A DNA stretch of 64,000 nucleotides from CAWDVR01 sp044869805. Its GTDB lineage: Bacteria > Acidobacteriota > Thermoanaerobaculia > Multivoradales > SZUA-115. Positions 1-7,338 of this stretch are shown here, piece by piece. Positions within the stretch are counted from its first letter, which is position 1, and every line of letters starts with the position of its first letter. The stretch lies in assembly GCA_044869805.1 (NCBI GenBank), contig JBIOXV010000013.1, positions 1 to 64,000 of the forward strand, read 5' to 3'. The notes under the pieces were generated by a model. It was not told where the DNA came from. It made no database searches and worked only from the letters and a program-made list of their open reading frames with translations. The position numbers and the translations under genes were made by a program.

Positions 1-926
1 AGCGCGGTGAGCGTTGCGCGGTGCTCCTGCGCCGCCTGGTGGAAGGGGGTCAGCCGCAGCCGCTCGGCCGCCAGGCGGTCGAGGTCCACGTCCTCGACCA
101 GCACCTGCTCGCCGGGGGAGAAGCGCACGCTCTCGGCGAGCAGCGTGGCGTTCTCCCAGATCATGGCGTGGCCGTCCCAGGCGAGGTCGGTGGTCGACTC
201 GCCGGCGCCCGCCGCGGCGTAGAGGTAGGCGGCGGCGCAGCGTCCCGACTGTGAGGCGCAGAGCAGGCGCCGGTAGTCCGCCTTGGCGACGGTGACGTTG
301 CTCGCCGAGAGGTTGCAGAGCACGGTGGCGCCGCCGAGCGCCGCGAAGCTGGAGGGCGGCAGCGGCAGCCAGAAGTCCTCGCAGATCTCGGCGTGGAGGA
401 CGAACCCCGGCACGCTCTCGGCGGCGAACAGCAGGTCGTTGCCGACCGCTACCTCCTGGCCGAGGACGACGGCGGTGCGCGCCACCGCGGCGGAGGCCGG
501 CGCGAAGTGCCGGGCCTCGTAGAACTCGCGGTAGTTGGGTAGGTAAGTCTTGGGCACCACGCCCAAGAGGCGCCCGCGGTAGAGCACCGCGGCGCAGTTG
601 AAGACTTTGCTCTCGAGCTCCAGCGGCACGCCGACGACCAGCACCGGTGCCAGGCCGCGGCTCGCCTCGAGCACCCGCCCAAGGGCCGCTGTCGAGGCGT
701 CGAGCAGCGCCTGCTGGTGGAAGAGGTCCTGGTTCGAGTAGGCGGAAAGCCCCAGCTCGGGGAACAGGGCCACGGCGGCCCCCAGCCTCGACACCCCCTC
801 GGCGAGCTCGAGCGTGCGCTCGGCGTTGTAGGCGGGGTCCGCCACCCTGACCTTCGGCACGCAGACCGCGACCCGCAGGAAGCCCTGGGCGTAGAGCGAA
901 TGGAAGGTCTCGCGGGTGGCGGCCAT
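1..926 (-). CDS. nadE: Glutamine-dependent NAD+ synthetase, N-terminal part (runs off the window)
   Basis: The visible 308 residues are the nitrilase-type glutaminase domain of glutamine-dependent NAD synthetase, which releases ammonia from glutamine for amidation of nicotinate adenine dinucleotide in the cytosol. All three catalytic positions of the nitrilase fold can be read: Glu57 in LFPELGLS, a Lys in VPKTYLPNY and a Cys in AEICEDFW. PKTYLPNYREFYEARHF is typical of NadE rather than of a generic amidase. The C-terminal ATP-pyrophosphatase domain must lie before base 1. The ATG at 926 follows a TAGAAT box by 7 nt with no Shine-Dalgarno, so the message may be leaderless. The gene is divergent from the Rpn-type gene. 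Family assignment is firm; only completeness is unknown. Confidence 0.9.
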   Translation of the reverse strand, partial: MAATRETFHSLYAQGFLRVAVCVPKVRVADPAYNAERTLELAEGVSRLGAAVALFPELGLSAYSNQDLFHQQALLDASTAALGRVLEASRGLAPVLVVGVPLELESKVFNCAAVLYRGRLLGVVPKTYLPNYREFYEARHFAPASAAVARTAVVLGQEVAVGNDLLFAAESVPGFVLHAEICEDFWLPLPPSSFAALGGATVLCNLSASNVTVAKADYRRLLCASQSGRCAAAYLYAAAGAGESTTDLAWDGHAMIWENATLLAESVRFSPGEQVLVEDVDLDRLAAERLRLTPFHQAAQEHRATLTA

Positions 927-933
927 CGAGCGG

Positions 934-939
934 ATTCTA
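934..939 (-). promoter_or_regulatory. Candidate -10 box of nadE (TAGAAT)
   Basis: On the minus strand TAGAAT ends 7 nt before the nadE ATG, and no ribosome-binding site lies between. This spacing predicts a transcript that starts at or next to the start codon. The same arrangement recurs before several other genes here. Confidence 0.45.
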
Positions 940-1005
940 TGCTGCGCCCCGGCCCTCGCCCGCTTCCGATGCAAGGGAGCCGGCCCCGATCGCGTCTTCT
1001 GGATC

Positions 1006-1017
1006 GAGACGCGTCTC
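1006..1017. promoter_or_regulatory. 12-bp perfect palindrome upstream of the Rpn-type gene
   Basis: GAGACGCGTCTC is a perfect palindrome 25 nt before the TTG start at 1043. An upstream CGCGTCT (991-997) can also pair with AGACGCG (1007-1013), so the leader could fold in two ways. It may be an operator or a translational hairpin. No regulator gene is adjacent. Confidence 0.3.
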
Positions 1018-1042
1018 TTGCTCGAGAAGCGGGGAGGGCCGG

Positions 1043-2071
1043 TTGGAGCGAAGCCAGGATGGAGCCTACAAGGTGCTCTTCTCGCAGCCGCGGCTGGTCG
1101 AGGACCTGCTGCGCGGCTTTGTGCGCGAGCCCTGGGTCGAGCGACTGGATTTCACGACTCTCGAGAAGATCAACCCCGCCTTCGTCAGCGACGACCTGCG
1201 GCACCGTGAGGACGACCTCGTGTGGCGGCTCCGCCAGGGAGGAAAGCGGTGGCTCTACGTCTACTTGATCCTGGAGTTCCAGTCCGAGGTCGATCCCTAC
1301 ATGGCGGTGCGCATCCTGACCTACGTCGGCCTGCTCTACCAGGATCTGATCCGCCGCCGGGACCTGGCGCCCGGCGGCCGGCTGCCACCGGTCCTGCCGC
1401 TGGTGCTCTACAATGGCCGGCGAGAGTGGAGGGCCGCCCTGGAGGTCAGCGACCTGATAGCGAGAGTCCCGGGCGGGCTCGGCCACTCTCGGCCCCGGCT
1501 GCGCTACCGGCTGATCGAGGAGCAGGCGCTCGAGTCGACAGAGATCGCTCCGGGTCCGAACCTCGCTTCGGCCCTCTTCGAGCTGGAACGCGGCCGCACG
1601 CTCGAGGAGGTGCAGCGGGTGCTGGCCAGGCTGCTGCGCTGGCTCCCCGAGCCGGAGCAGCGGGAGCTGCGGCGAGCCTTCGCGATCTGGTTGCGCCGGG
1701 TGCTGTTGCCGGCGCGAATGCCGGGCGCGGTGCTGCCCGAGGTCGACGATCTGGAGGAGTGCAAGACGATGCTCGAAGAGACCGTGCTGGACTGGACTCG
1801 TCAGGCGAAAGAAATGGGGCTGGAAGAGGGCCGCCAGGAGGGGCTCAGGGAGGGCCGCCAGGAGGGGATCAGGGAGGGCCGCCGGGAGGGGCTCGAGGAG
1901 GGCCGCCAAAAAGGCGAGGCGCGGATGCTGCTGCGCCAGCTCGCAGCGCGGTTTGGAGAGCTGCCCCCTCAGGCGCGCGCTCGGGTGGAAGGCGCCGATT
2001 CCGAGCAGCTCCTCGCCTGGGGCGAACGCTTGGTGCGGGCGCGACGCCTCGAAGACGTGTTCGCCTCCTGA
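1043..2071 (+). CDS. Rpn-family PD-(D/E)XK recombination-promoting nuclease / putative transposase
   Basis: This 342-residue protein matches the Rpn (transposase_31-like) family, DNA endonucleases linked to RecA-independent recombination. The nuclease core is near residues 1-110: DDLVWRL carries the first acidic residue (Asp58), and LILEFQS (Glu78, Gln80) is the E-x-Q form of the second motif, followed by the usual SEVDPYMAVRIL helix. Residues 262-293 are four copies of an eight-residue EGRQEGLR-type repeat, then a short helical end. The start is TTG, chosen because GGGGAGG lies five bases upstream and no better ATG exists. It stands alone between nadE and a DUF1015 gene, with no terminal inverted repeats, so it is a resident gene rather than part of an insertion sequence. 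Its biological role here is unknown. Confidence 0.82.
   Translation: MERSQDGAYKVLFSQPRLVEDLLRGFVREPWVERLDFTTLEKINPAFVSDDLRHREDDLVWRLRQGGKRWLYVYLILEFQSEVDPYMAVRILTYVGLLYQDLIRRRDLAPGGRLPPVLPLVLYNGRREWRAALEVSDLIARVPGGLGHSRPRLRYRLIEEQALESTEIAPGPNLASALFELERGRTLEEVQRVLARLLRWLPEPEQRELRRAFAIWLRRVLLPARMPGAVLPEVDDLEECKTMLEETVLDWTRQAKEMGLEEGRQEGLREGRQEGIREGRREGLEEGRQKGEARMLLRQLAARFGELPPQARARVEGADSEQLLAWGERLVRARRLEDVFAS
1826..1921 (+). repeat. Four tandem 24-bp units inside the Rpn-type gene
   Basis: Units start at 1826, 1850, 1874 and 1898 and encode EGRQEGLR, EGRQEGIR, EGRREGLE and EGRQKGEA. The first two are nearly identical in DNA (GAGGGCCGCCAGGAGGGG plus six bases) and the last is degraded. The unit length is a multiple of three, so copy number can change without a frameshift. 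Charged repeats of this kind are common in Rpn C-termini. Confidence 0.85.
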
Positions 2072-2099
2072 GACCCGCGGCCTCCCTTCGGCGCGCGGG

Positions 2100-2105
2100 T
2101 ACAAT
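2100..2105 (+). promoter_or_regulatory. Candidate -10 box (TACAAT) of the DUF1015 gene
   Basis: TACAAT lies 24 nt before the ATG at 2130, and a GAGGAGG ribosome-binding site (2116-2122) follows it. This is a normal leadered promoter, in contrast to the leaderless candidates elsewhere. No clear -35 is visible. Confidence 0.4.
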
Positions 2106-2129
2106 GCGCGCTCGACGAGGAGGCTCTGC

Positions 2130-3368
2130 ATGCGCCTGTACGCTTTCCAGGGACTGCGCTACAACCGGCCGGCCAGCCAGGTCGACCCGCTGGTCGCCCC
2201 GGCCTACGACCAGATCGACGACCGGCTGCGCGACGAGCTGCACGCCAGGTCACCGCAGCAGTTCTCCTGGCTCACCAAGCCGGTGGCCGGCGACGGCCGC
2301 GATCCCTACCAGCAGTCGGCCTGGCTGCACCGCGAGTGGATGGCGAGCGGCGCGGTGGTCCGCGACGAGGAGCCCTCGCTCTACGCCTACGCCATCGACC
2401 TGGCCTCCGGCGGGCGGCGGCTGGGGATCGCCTGCCTGGCCGGGGTCGAGGACCCGGCAAGCGGCGTCATCCGCGCGCACGAGGCGACGCTCGACAAGCC
2501 GCTGGCCGACCGCGTGGCGCTGCTCAAGGCGAACCGCGTCGACCTCGAGCCGATCTTCTTCCTCGCCGAGGACGGCGGGGCGCTCGACGCGCTCCTCGCC
2601 GAGGACATGGCCGGCGCCGAGCCGGTGGCCGAGCACCACGACCCGGACGGGAACCTCCATCACCTTTACCGCATCGACGACCCGCGGCGCATCGCCCGCT
2701 ACCGATCGCTCCTCGCACCGCTCTCGGTGGCGATCGCCGACGGCCACCACCGCTACAAGACGGCCAGCCTCTACGCCGCCAAGACCGGCGCCGCGCCCGG
2801 TACCGCGGCCGCGTCCAAGCTGACCGTGGTCACCAGCATCGCCTCCCCCGGCCTCACCATCGACCCCATCCACCGCGCGCTCTCGAAGCCGCTCGACCTC
2901 GGCCCGGCCCAGCGGCTCGTCGTCGCGCGGCGGACGATCGACGCCGGGACCGGCGCCGAGGTCGCGGCGGCGGTGGCCGCGGCGCCGCAGCCGTCGCTCG
3001 GGGTCTGGCCGAGTGGCGCGAAGCCGGAGGTCTGGCAGCTCGACGCCTCGCAGGCCCCGGCCTCCATCCCGGCCGGCGCGCGCGAGCTCTCCGTCTCACT
3101 GCTCCACGGAATGGTGCTGCCGGCGCTCGGCTTCGCGCCCGAGAGCGCGACCGACGGCACGATCGTCTACCGCTCGGGCCCCGACAAGCTGGCGGCCGAG
3201 CTGGCCTCCGGCGACCTGGCCGTGGGGCTGCTGCTGCCGCCGATGGAGCCGGCCGCCTTCGCCGCCGCGATCGGCAACGGCGACCTGCTGCCGCCCAAGT
3301 CGACGCGCTTCTTGCCGAAGGTGTTCTCCGGGCTGGTCTGGGCCGACCACGACTCCCAGCTCGGGTGA
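2130..3368 (+). CDS. DUF1015 family protein
   Basis: The 412-residue product matches the uncharacterised DUF1015 family in length and motifs. These include an N-terminal MRLYAFQGLRYN stretch, VAPAYDQI, and the hallmark ADGHHRYKTA near residue 210, a candidate metal or phosphate site. There is no signal peptide or membrane segment, so it is cytosolic. The ATG at 2130 is preceded by GAGGAGG, and upstream in-frame sequence has no family features. In other bacteria the family is often found beside serine biosynthesis genes; here the neighbours are an Rpn-type gene and a serine hydrolase, so context does not help. The biochemical function is unknown. Confidence 0.85.
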   Translation: MRLYAFQGLRYNRPASQVDPLVAPAYDQIDDRLRDELHARSPQQFSWLTKPVAGDGRDPYQQSAWLHREWMASGAVVRDEEPSLYAYAIDLASGGRRLGIACLAGVEDPASGVIRAHEATLDKPLADRVALLKANRVDLEPIFFLAEDGGALDALLAEDMAGAEPVAEHHDPDGNLHHLYRIDDPRRIARYRSLLAPLSVAIADGHHRYKTASLYAAKTGAAPGTAAASKLTVVTSIASPGLTIDPIHRALSKPLDLGPAQRLVVARRTIDAGTGAEVAAAVAAAPQPSLGVWPSGAKPEVWQLDASQAPASIPAGARELSVSLLHGMVLPALGFAPESATDGTIVYRSGPDKLAAELASGDLAVGLLLPPMEPAAFAAAIGNGDLLPPKSTRFLPKVFSGLVWADHDSQLG

Positions 3369-3466
3369 AAGAGACCTACCGCGCGGGCCGTCTCCGAGCG
3401 TCAGCAGAGCGCGCACGCTAACCAGCGGCGTCGTGTCGCGTCCTAGAGAGCCATGGAGGACGTGAC

Positions 3467-4663
3467 ATGGTGAAGCGCGCTCCTTTTTTCATCGTGCTGG
3501 CATCTCTGCTTTTCGGGTGTATGTCCGCCGAGACCCCCGCGAGCCGCCTTCGAGACAGTCGTGCCGCAACGCTTCGGACGGCCCTCGAGGAATTCCGCTC
3601 CGAGAGCCGGTTTCCCGGCGCCGTCGTCGGGGCCTGGTTCGCGGACGGCTCCTCCGTGGTGGTCGCCGCGGGTCTCGCGGATCGCGATCTCCGGTCGCCG
3701 ATGACGGACGGGGCACTCCTGCACGCCGGCAGTGTCGGCAAGACGTTCTTCGCGGCGCTGATCCTGCAGCTCGTGGGCGAGGGGCGCGTCGGGCTCGACG
3801 ACCCGGTGAGCCGCTACCTCGGCGCGGAGCCGTGGTACGCCGGGGTCCCCAACCACGAGGCCATCACCGTGCGGATGCTGCTCGACCACACGAGCGGTCT
3901 CCCCGGGTTCGGAGGGGACTTCATGGGCTCCCTCGTCGAAGAGCCTGGGCGTGCCCGTCAGCCGCTCGATGCCGTGAGGTCCGTCGTCGGCGCCGGTGCG
4001 CGCTTCCCCGCCGGGACCGCTTTCGGGTACACGGACGTCAATTATCAACTGCTGCAACTGCTCGCCGAGCAAGTGACCGGGCAGCCGGCGTACCTGGAGA
4101 TCCAGCGCCGGATCCTCGAGCCGTATCGCCTTTCGGGCGTGGTGCCCGCGGACACGAAGAGGATCCCGGGGTTGGTCCAGGGCTACGCCGGCGAAGGCAG
4201 CTTCCTCGGTTTCGATGCCGTCCTGGTGAAGGGCAGTCTCGTCCTCGACCCCGCGTTCGAGGGCGGTGGCGGCGGATTCGTCACCAACGCGGGCGACCTC
4301 GCGCGGTGGATGCCGCTCTTCGCGGAAGGCAAGGTCTACCCCGCTTCGTTGCTTTCCGACGTGCGGCGCGTTGTTCCCGCCGGACAGCTCGATGTCGGCA
4401 AGGACGCGCTGTCGGGGCTGGGAGTGGAGATCGTCCAGACACCGCTGGGGCTCGCCTACGGGCATGGCGGTTTCTTCCCCGGCTACCTGTCGCTCGTGCT
4501 CTGGTATCCCGAAGCGGGGATCAGTCTGGCGATGCAAGTCAACTCGTCCGCGCAGGATGCCCTGGCCCGGCCCCTGCGGGAGGTGCTCCACGAAATGGCC
4601 CTGGCCCTTGCAGGCTCGGGGCCTGCCTCGAAGTCACGGCCCGAGGGCGCCTCCGCTTCCTGA
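3467..4663 (+). CDS. Beta-lactamase/penicillin-binding-like serine hydrolase lipoprotein
   Basis: A 398-residue protein with a short hydrophobic N-terminus ending in LLFGC (Cys18), a plausible lipobox, so it is probably lipid-anchored outside the inner membrane. The class C beta-lactamase / DD-peptidase fold is shown by SVGK (Ser89-Lys92, the SxxK nucleophile motif), FGYTDVNYQ in the place of the Y-x-N motif, and YGHGGFFPGY as the H-x-G motif. MLLDHTSGLPGF is the usual family signature after the active site. The substrate is not predictable; these proteins include esterases, D-peptidases and drug hydrolases. The Asp in Y-T-D replaces the usual Asn. GGAGG precedes the ATG. The gene appears monocistronic. 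Confidence 0.82.
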   Translation: MVKRAPFFIVLASLLFGCMSAETPASRLRDSRAATLRTALEEFRSESRFPGAVVGAWFADGSSVVVAAGLADRDLRSPMTDGALLHAGSVGKTFFAALILQLVGEGRVGLDDPVSRYLGAEPWYAGVPNHEAITVRMLLDHTSGLPGFGGDFMGSLVEEPGRARQPLDAVRSVVGAGARFPAGTAFGYTDVNYQLLQLLAEQVTGQPAYLEIQRRILEPYRLSGVVPADTKRIPGLVQGYAGEGSFLGFDAVLVKGSLVLDPAFEGGGGGFVTNAGDLARWMPLFAEGKVYPASLLSDVRRVVPAGQLDVGKDALSGLGVEIVQTPLGLAYGHGGFFPGYLSLVLWYPEAGISLAMQVNSSAQDALARPLREVLHEMALALAGSGPASKSRPEGASAS

Positions 4664-4801
4664 CACCGTTCTCCTTCGGAAGCGGCTCACCCCGGGAAAC
4701 GGTGAAAACCGGGGCTCGGCGCCCGGCCGCCCGCGCGGCAGGTCGGGCCGGCAATGCTCTCCAGCAGGATCGGGGCCAAGTCAGAGGCATCTAGCGCCCA
4801 G

Positions 4802-4826
4802 GCCGCCGACCCGCAGGATCGGCGGC
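4802..4826. terminator. GC hairpin after the serine hydrolase and Cys-rich genes
   Basis: GCCGCCGA (4802-4809) pairs with TCGGCGGC (4819-4826) across a nine-base loop, between two convergent genes. No T-run follows on either strand, so it may only be a processing or stability hairpin. The rest of 4664-4842 holds no convincing gene. It includes one weak inverted repeat, CACCGTT (4664-4670) with AACGGTG (4698-4704). Confidence 0.35.
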
Positions 4827-4842
4827 GCGGCTCGACTTACTG

Positions 4843-5209
4843 CTACGGCGCGTTGCAGAACGGATTGAGCGAGCAGACCGTCGTCTCGCACACCGTCCCG
4901 TCGGAGACGAACCTGTCGATACAGACGTCCTCGCAGGCGTACTCGGCCTCGTAGCACTGGTTCGTGCAGGTGCTCACGTCGGGCTGGGACCAGCAGCCGT
5001 TGCGGCAGCAGATGCCTTGCTGCTGGCACTGGCAGATGCAGCGGCCGTAGAGCGTGCAGTTGCCCATGAGGGTCGGCGCCGGCTGGAGGAGACCCAGCGA
5101 AGGGAGGCTTCCCGTGCCGGCGTCGCTTCCCGCGGCTCGGGCATCGGAAGGGTTTGCCGGCGAGGAGCAGAGCCACCGCCAAGGCCAGAAAGGAAGTCGT
5201 GCTCTTCAT
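4843..5209 (-). pseudogene. Secreted cysteine-rich small protein, signal peptide and mature part in different frames
   Basis: The ATG at 5209, with GGAGG just upstream, opens a perfect Sec signal peptide (MKSTTSFLALAVALLLAG). Continuing in that frame gives Arg/Pro-rich nonsense. One base out of phase, from about 5155, the frame reads NPSDARAAGSDAGTG and runs into a 74-residue Cys-rich block (from Met 5067 to the stop at 4843) with about 14 Cys, including GNCTLYGRC, GICCRNGC and CTNQCYEAEYACEDVC. Removing one base at the AAA/CCC run (5150-5155) fuses the two into a roughly 108-residue secreted disulfide-rich protein. Either the gene is broken, the assembly has an indel, or frameshifting occurs. 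The Cys-rich block alone has no ribosome-binding site at 5067. Function is not recognised. Confidence 0.62.
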
Positions 5210-5231
5210 AGGGCCTCCATGTGAAGCGCAC

Positions 5232-7328
5232 TCAACCTCTGCCGCGGGCCGCGAGCGGCGGCAGCACGTAGAGCGCCACGGCACCGGACATCAACGTGCC
5301 GAGCGCCACGGCGAGGCCGAAGCGCTGGGTGGGCGGAAAACTCGACAGCGCGAAGAGGGCGAAGCCCAGGGCCACGATCAGCGTCGCGCTGACCACCGCG
5401 CTCCCCATCTCGGTGCGCGCGCGGAGCCAGGCCGCGGCGGTCGCGAGGCCCTCGCGGCGGGCGCGCCGGGCGGCGGCGGCGAGCTGGATCATCGAGTCCA
5501 CCCCGATCCCGATCGCCACCTGCGCCGCGGGCGAGGAGATGAAGTCGAGCGGCATGCCGAGGAGACCCATGCCGCCCACCAGGAAGATCGGCACCAGGGC
5601 GAGCGAGACCACCATGGCGAGGCCCGCCCGGAGCGAGCGCGAGACCCAGCTCCCGATGGCGAAGAACAGTGCCAGCAGTCCGGCGAGGCCGGTCGCCAGA
5701 CTCGACGCCACCAGCTCGCCGAGCTTGCCCTGGAGCTCGTAGAGGCCGCCCACCAGCTCCGGCTCGAGGCCTACCTGCCGCGCCTTGGCCGCCACGCGCT
5801 CGATCACCGCCTGCCGCGGCTCGGTGCGTCCCGCCTCCCGCATGCGCAGGAAGAAGTGCGCGCTCTTGTGGTCGGCGGTCACGAAGGCGAGGGCCACGCG
5901 ATCGTAGGTAGGCCCTTCGAGCACCGCCAGCAGCGTCTGCGAGGGCAGAGCCGCCGCGAACGGCGAGGCGCGCCGCGCCTCTTCGAGCAGCGGCGCCGCC
6001 GAGAGCACGGTGCCGGCGGCCGGCTCCTCCTCCAGCGCGGACTGCAGGGCGCGCAGCTTGGCCACTGCCGGCTCGCTGTCGAGCGGCACGCCCGCCGGGT
6101 CGCGCACCACCACCGAGAGCGGGCTCGAGCCGCCGTCGGCGTCGATCAGCTCGAGCCCCTGGCGTAGCTCCGAGCCGGTGCGGAAGAAGGAGAGCAGGCT
6201 GGGGTCGGTCGACAGGCGCAGGGCGCCGAGCCCGACGGCCAGGCAGAGGATCGCCAGCAGCAGCGCCGGCCTCCAGCTCGAGGCCGCGGCGCCCGGCCCC
6301 AGGCCGGTGCCGGCCGGCGCCCTGGCGCCGCGCAAGAACGGCGGATAGAAGGTGTAGGCGGTGGCGATCGCCAGCGCCGTGCCCACCGCGCCCGCCAGGC
6401 CCAGCTCGCGCAGCGGCTTGGCCGAGGCGAAGAGCAGCGACAGAAACGACAGCAGGGTCGCCGCCATGCACCAGAACGAGGCCGGCAGGGTGAGGCGCAC
6501 GGCCTCCTTGACCACGGCGTCGGGGTCGGCGTCGGCCCCCGCGCTCGCCGCCAGCCGGCGCCAGTTGGTGGACAGGAAAACGGCGTGCGACAAGGTGAGC
6601 ACGAAGACGATGGTCACCAGGTTGGCGGTCAGGATGCCGAGGTGGAAGCCTGCCAGGCCGAGCAGGCCGAGGGTGAGCGCGCAGGCCGTCAGGCAGGCGG
6701 CGAGCGTCCCGGCCACGATCCTCGGCGAGCGGAAGAGGATGCCGATCACCACCCCGAAGACCAGGATCGCGCCGGCGGAAAAGAGCGTCAGGTCGCGCAG
6801 CAGATAGCGGCGGATGAGCTCCACCACGTAGGGCACGCCGGAGATCACCACCGCGAGGCCCGAGTGCCCGGCCGCCTCTTCCACCGCCCGCACTGCCGTG
6901 CCGGGCTCGCCCTCGCCGAGCTGCACCACGAGGTTGGTGGCCTGCTCGGTGCGCGGCACCAGCAGGCGCCGCCAGAAGGGGCTGTCGAAGGCCGCGGCGG
7001 GCTGGGACGGCCCACGGGTCAGGCTGTTGACGCCGGCGACGCCAGGGGTGGCGGCGAGCGCGTCGCTCAAGCGCCGGATCTGCTCGGCGTACTCCGGCGA
7101 ACGCACCTCGCCCGCGGCGCGCAGGATGAGCTGCGGCCGTGACGGGAAGCGCTGGCCGATGGCCTCGGAGGCCTGGAGCTCTCGGTCGTCGGTCGAGAAG
7201 AAGAAGTCGCTCTCGACGCGCGGCGCCAGGTCCACGCCGAGAAGGACCGCCGCCACGCAGGCCCCGGCGAGCAGGAGGAGCAGACCCTCCCGCGCCCAGC
7301 CAGCCTCGCCCTCCCGCTTCCCGCCCAC
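5232..7328 (-). CDS. MMPL/RND-family exporter
   Basis: The 698-residue product has the two-fold RND plan: a membrane segment near residue 20, a periplasmic loop (about 40-200), a block of about five segments (about 205-385), a second periplasmic loop, and a final block of about five segments (about 540-690). The sequence fits the MMPL group, which exports lipids or hydrophobic molecules across the inner membrane using the proton gradient. AIGIGVDSMIQLAAAARRAR near residue 600 is the conserved region after a transmembrane Asp. The GTG at 7328 is preferred because GGGGAG lies five bases upstream, overlapping the end of pepD. The two genes are 10 bases apart and probably co-transcribed. The cargo is unknown; hopanoids are one possibility in such lineages. 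Confidence 0.8.
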   Translation of the reverse strand: MGGKREGEAGWAREGLLLLLAGACVAAVLLGVDLAPRVESDFFFSTDDRELQASEAIGQRFPSRPQLILRAAGEVRSPEYAEQIRRLSDALAATPGVAGVNSLTRGPSQPAAAFDSPFWRRLLVPRTEQATNLVVQLGEGEPGTAVRAVEEAAGHSGLAVVISGVPYVVELIRRYLLRDLTLFSAGAILVFGVVIGILFRSPRIVAGTLAACLTACALTLGLLGLAGFHLGILTANLVTIVFVLTLSHAVFLSTNWRRLAASAGADADPDAVVKEAVRLTLPASFWCMAATLLSFLSLLFASAKPLRELGLAGAVGTALAIATAYTFYPPFLRGARAPAGTGLGPGAAASSWRPALLLAILCLAVGLGALRLSTDPSLLSFFRTGSELRQGLELIDADGGSSPLSVVVRDPAGVPLDSEPAVAKLRALQSALEEEPAAGTVLSAAPLLEEARRASPFAAALPSQTLLAVLEGPTYDRVALAFVTADHKSAHFFLRMREAGRTEPRQAVIERVAAKARQVGLEPELVGGLYELQGKLGELVASSLATGLAGLLALFFAIGSWVSRSLRAGLAMVVSLALVPIFLVGGMGLLGMPLDFISSPAAQVAIGIGVDSMIQLAAAARRARREGLATAAAWLRARTEMGSAVVSATLIVALGFALFALSSFPPTQRFGLAVALGTLMSGAVALYVLPPLAARGRG

Positions 7329-7338
7329 GCACGCTCCC

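Noticed and set aside
1043..2071. Rpn gene as part of an insertion sequence
   Set aside because: No terminal inverted repeats or target duplications flank it, and the Rpn family is normally chromosomal.
5150..5156. Programmed frameshift in the Cys-rich gene
   Set aside because: AAACCC is not a standard slippery heptamer and no downstream stimulatory structure is evident; indel or decay is simpler.
5206..7332. Long minus-strand frame (708 codons) over the MMPL gene
   Set aside because: Arg/Gly/Ala-rich with no domains; it is a shadow frame. The 698-residue frame has the membrane topology and the SD.
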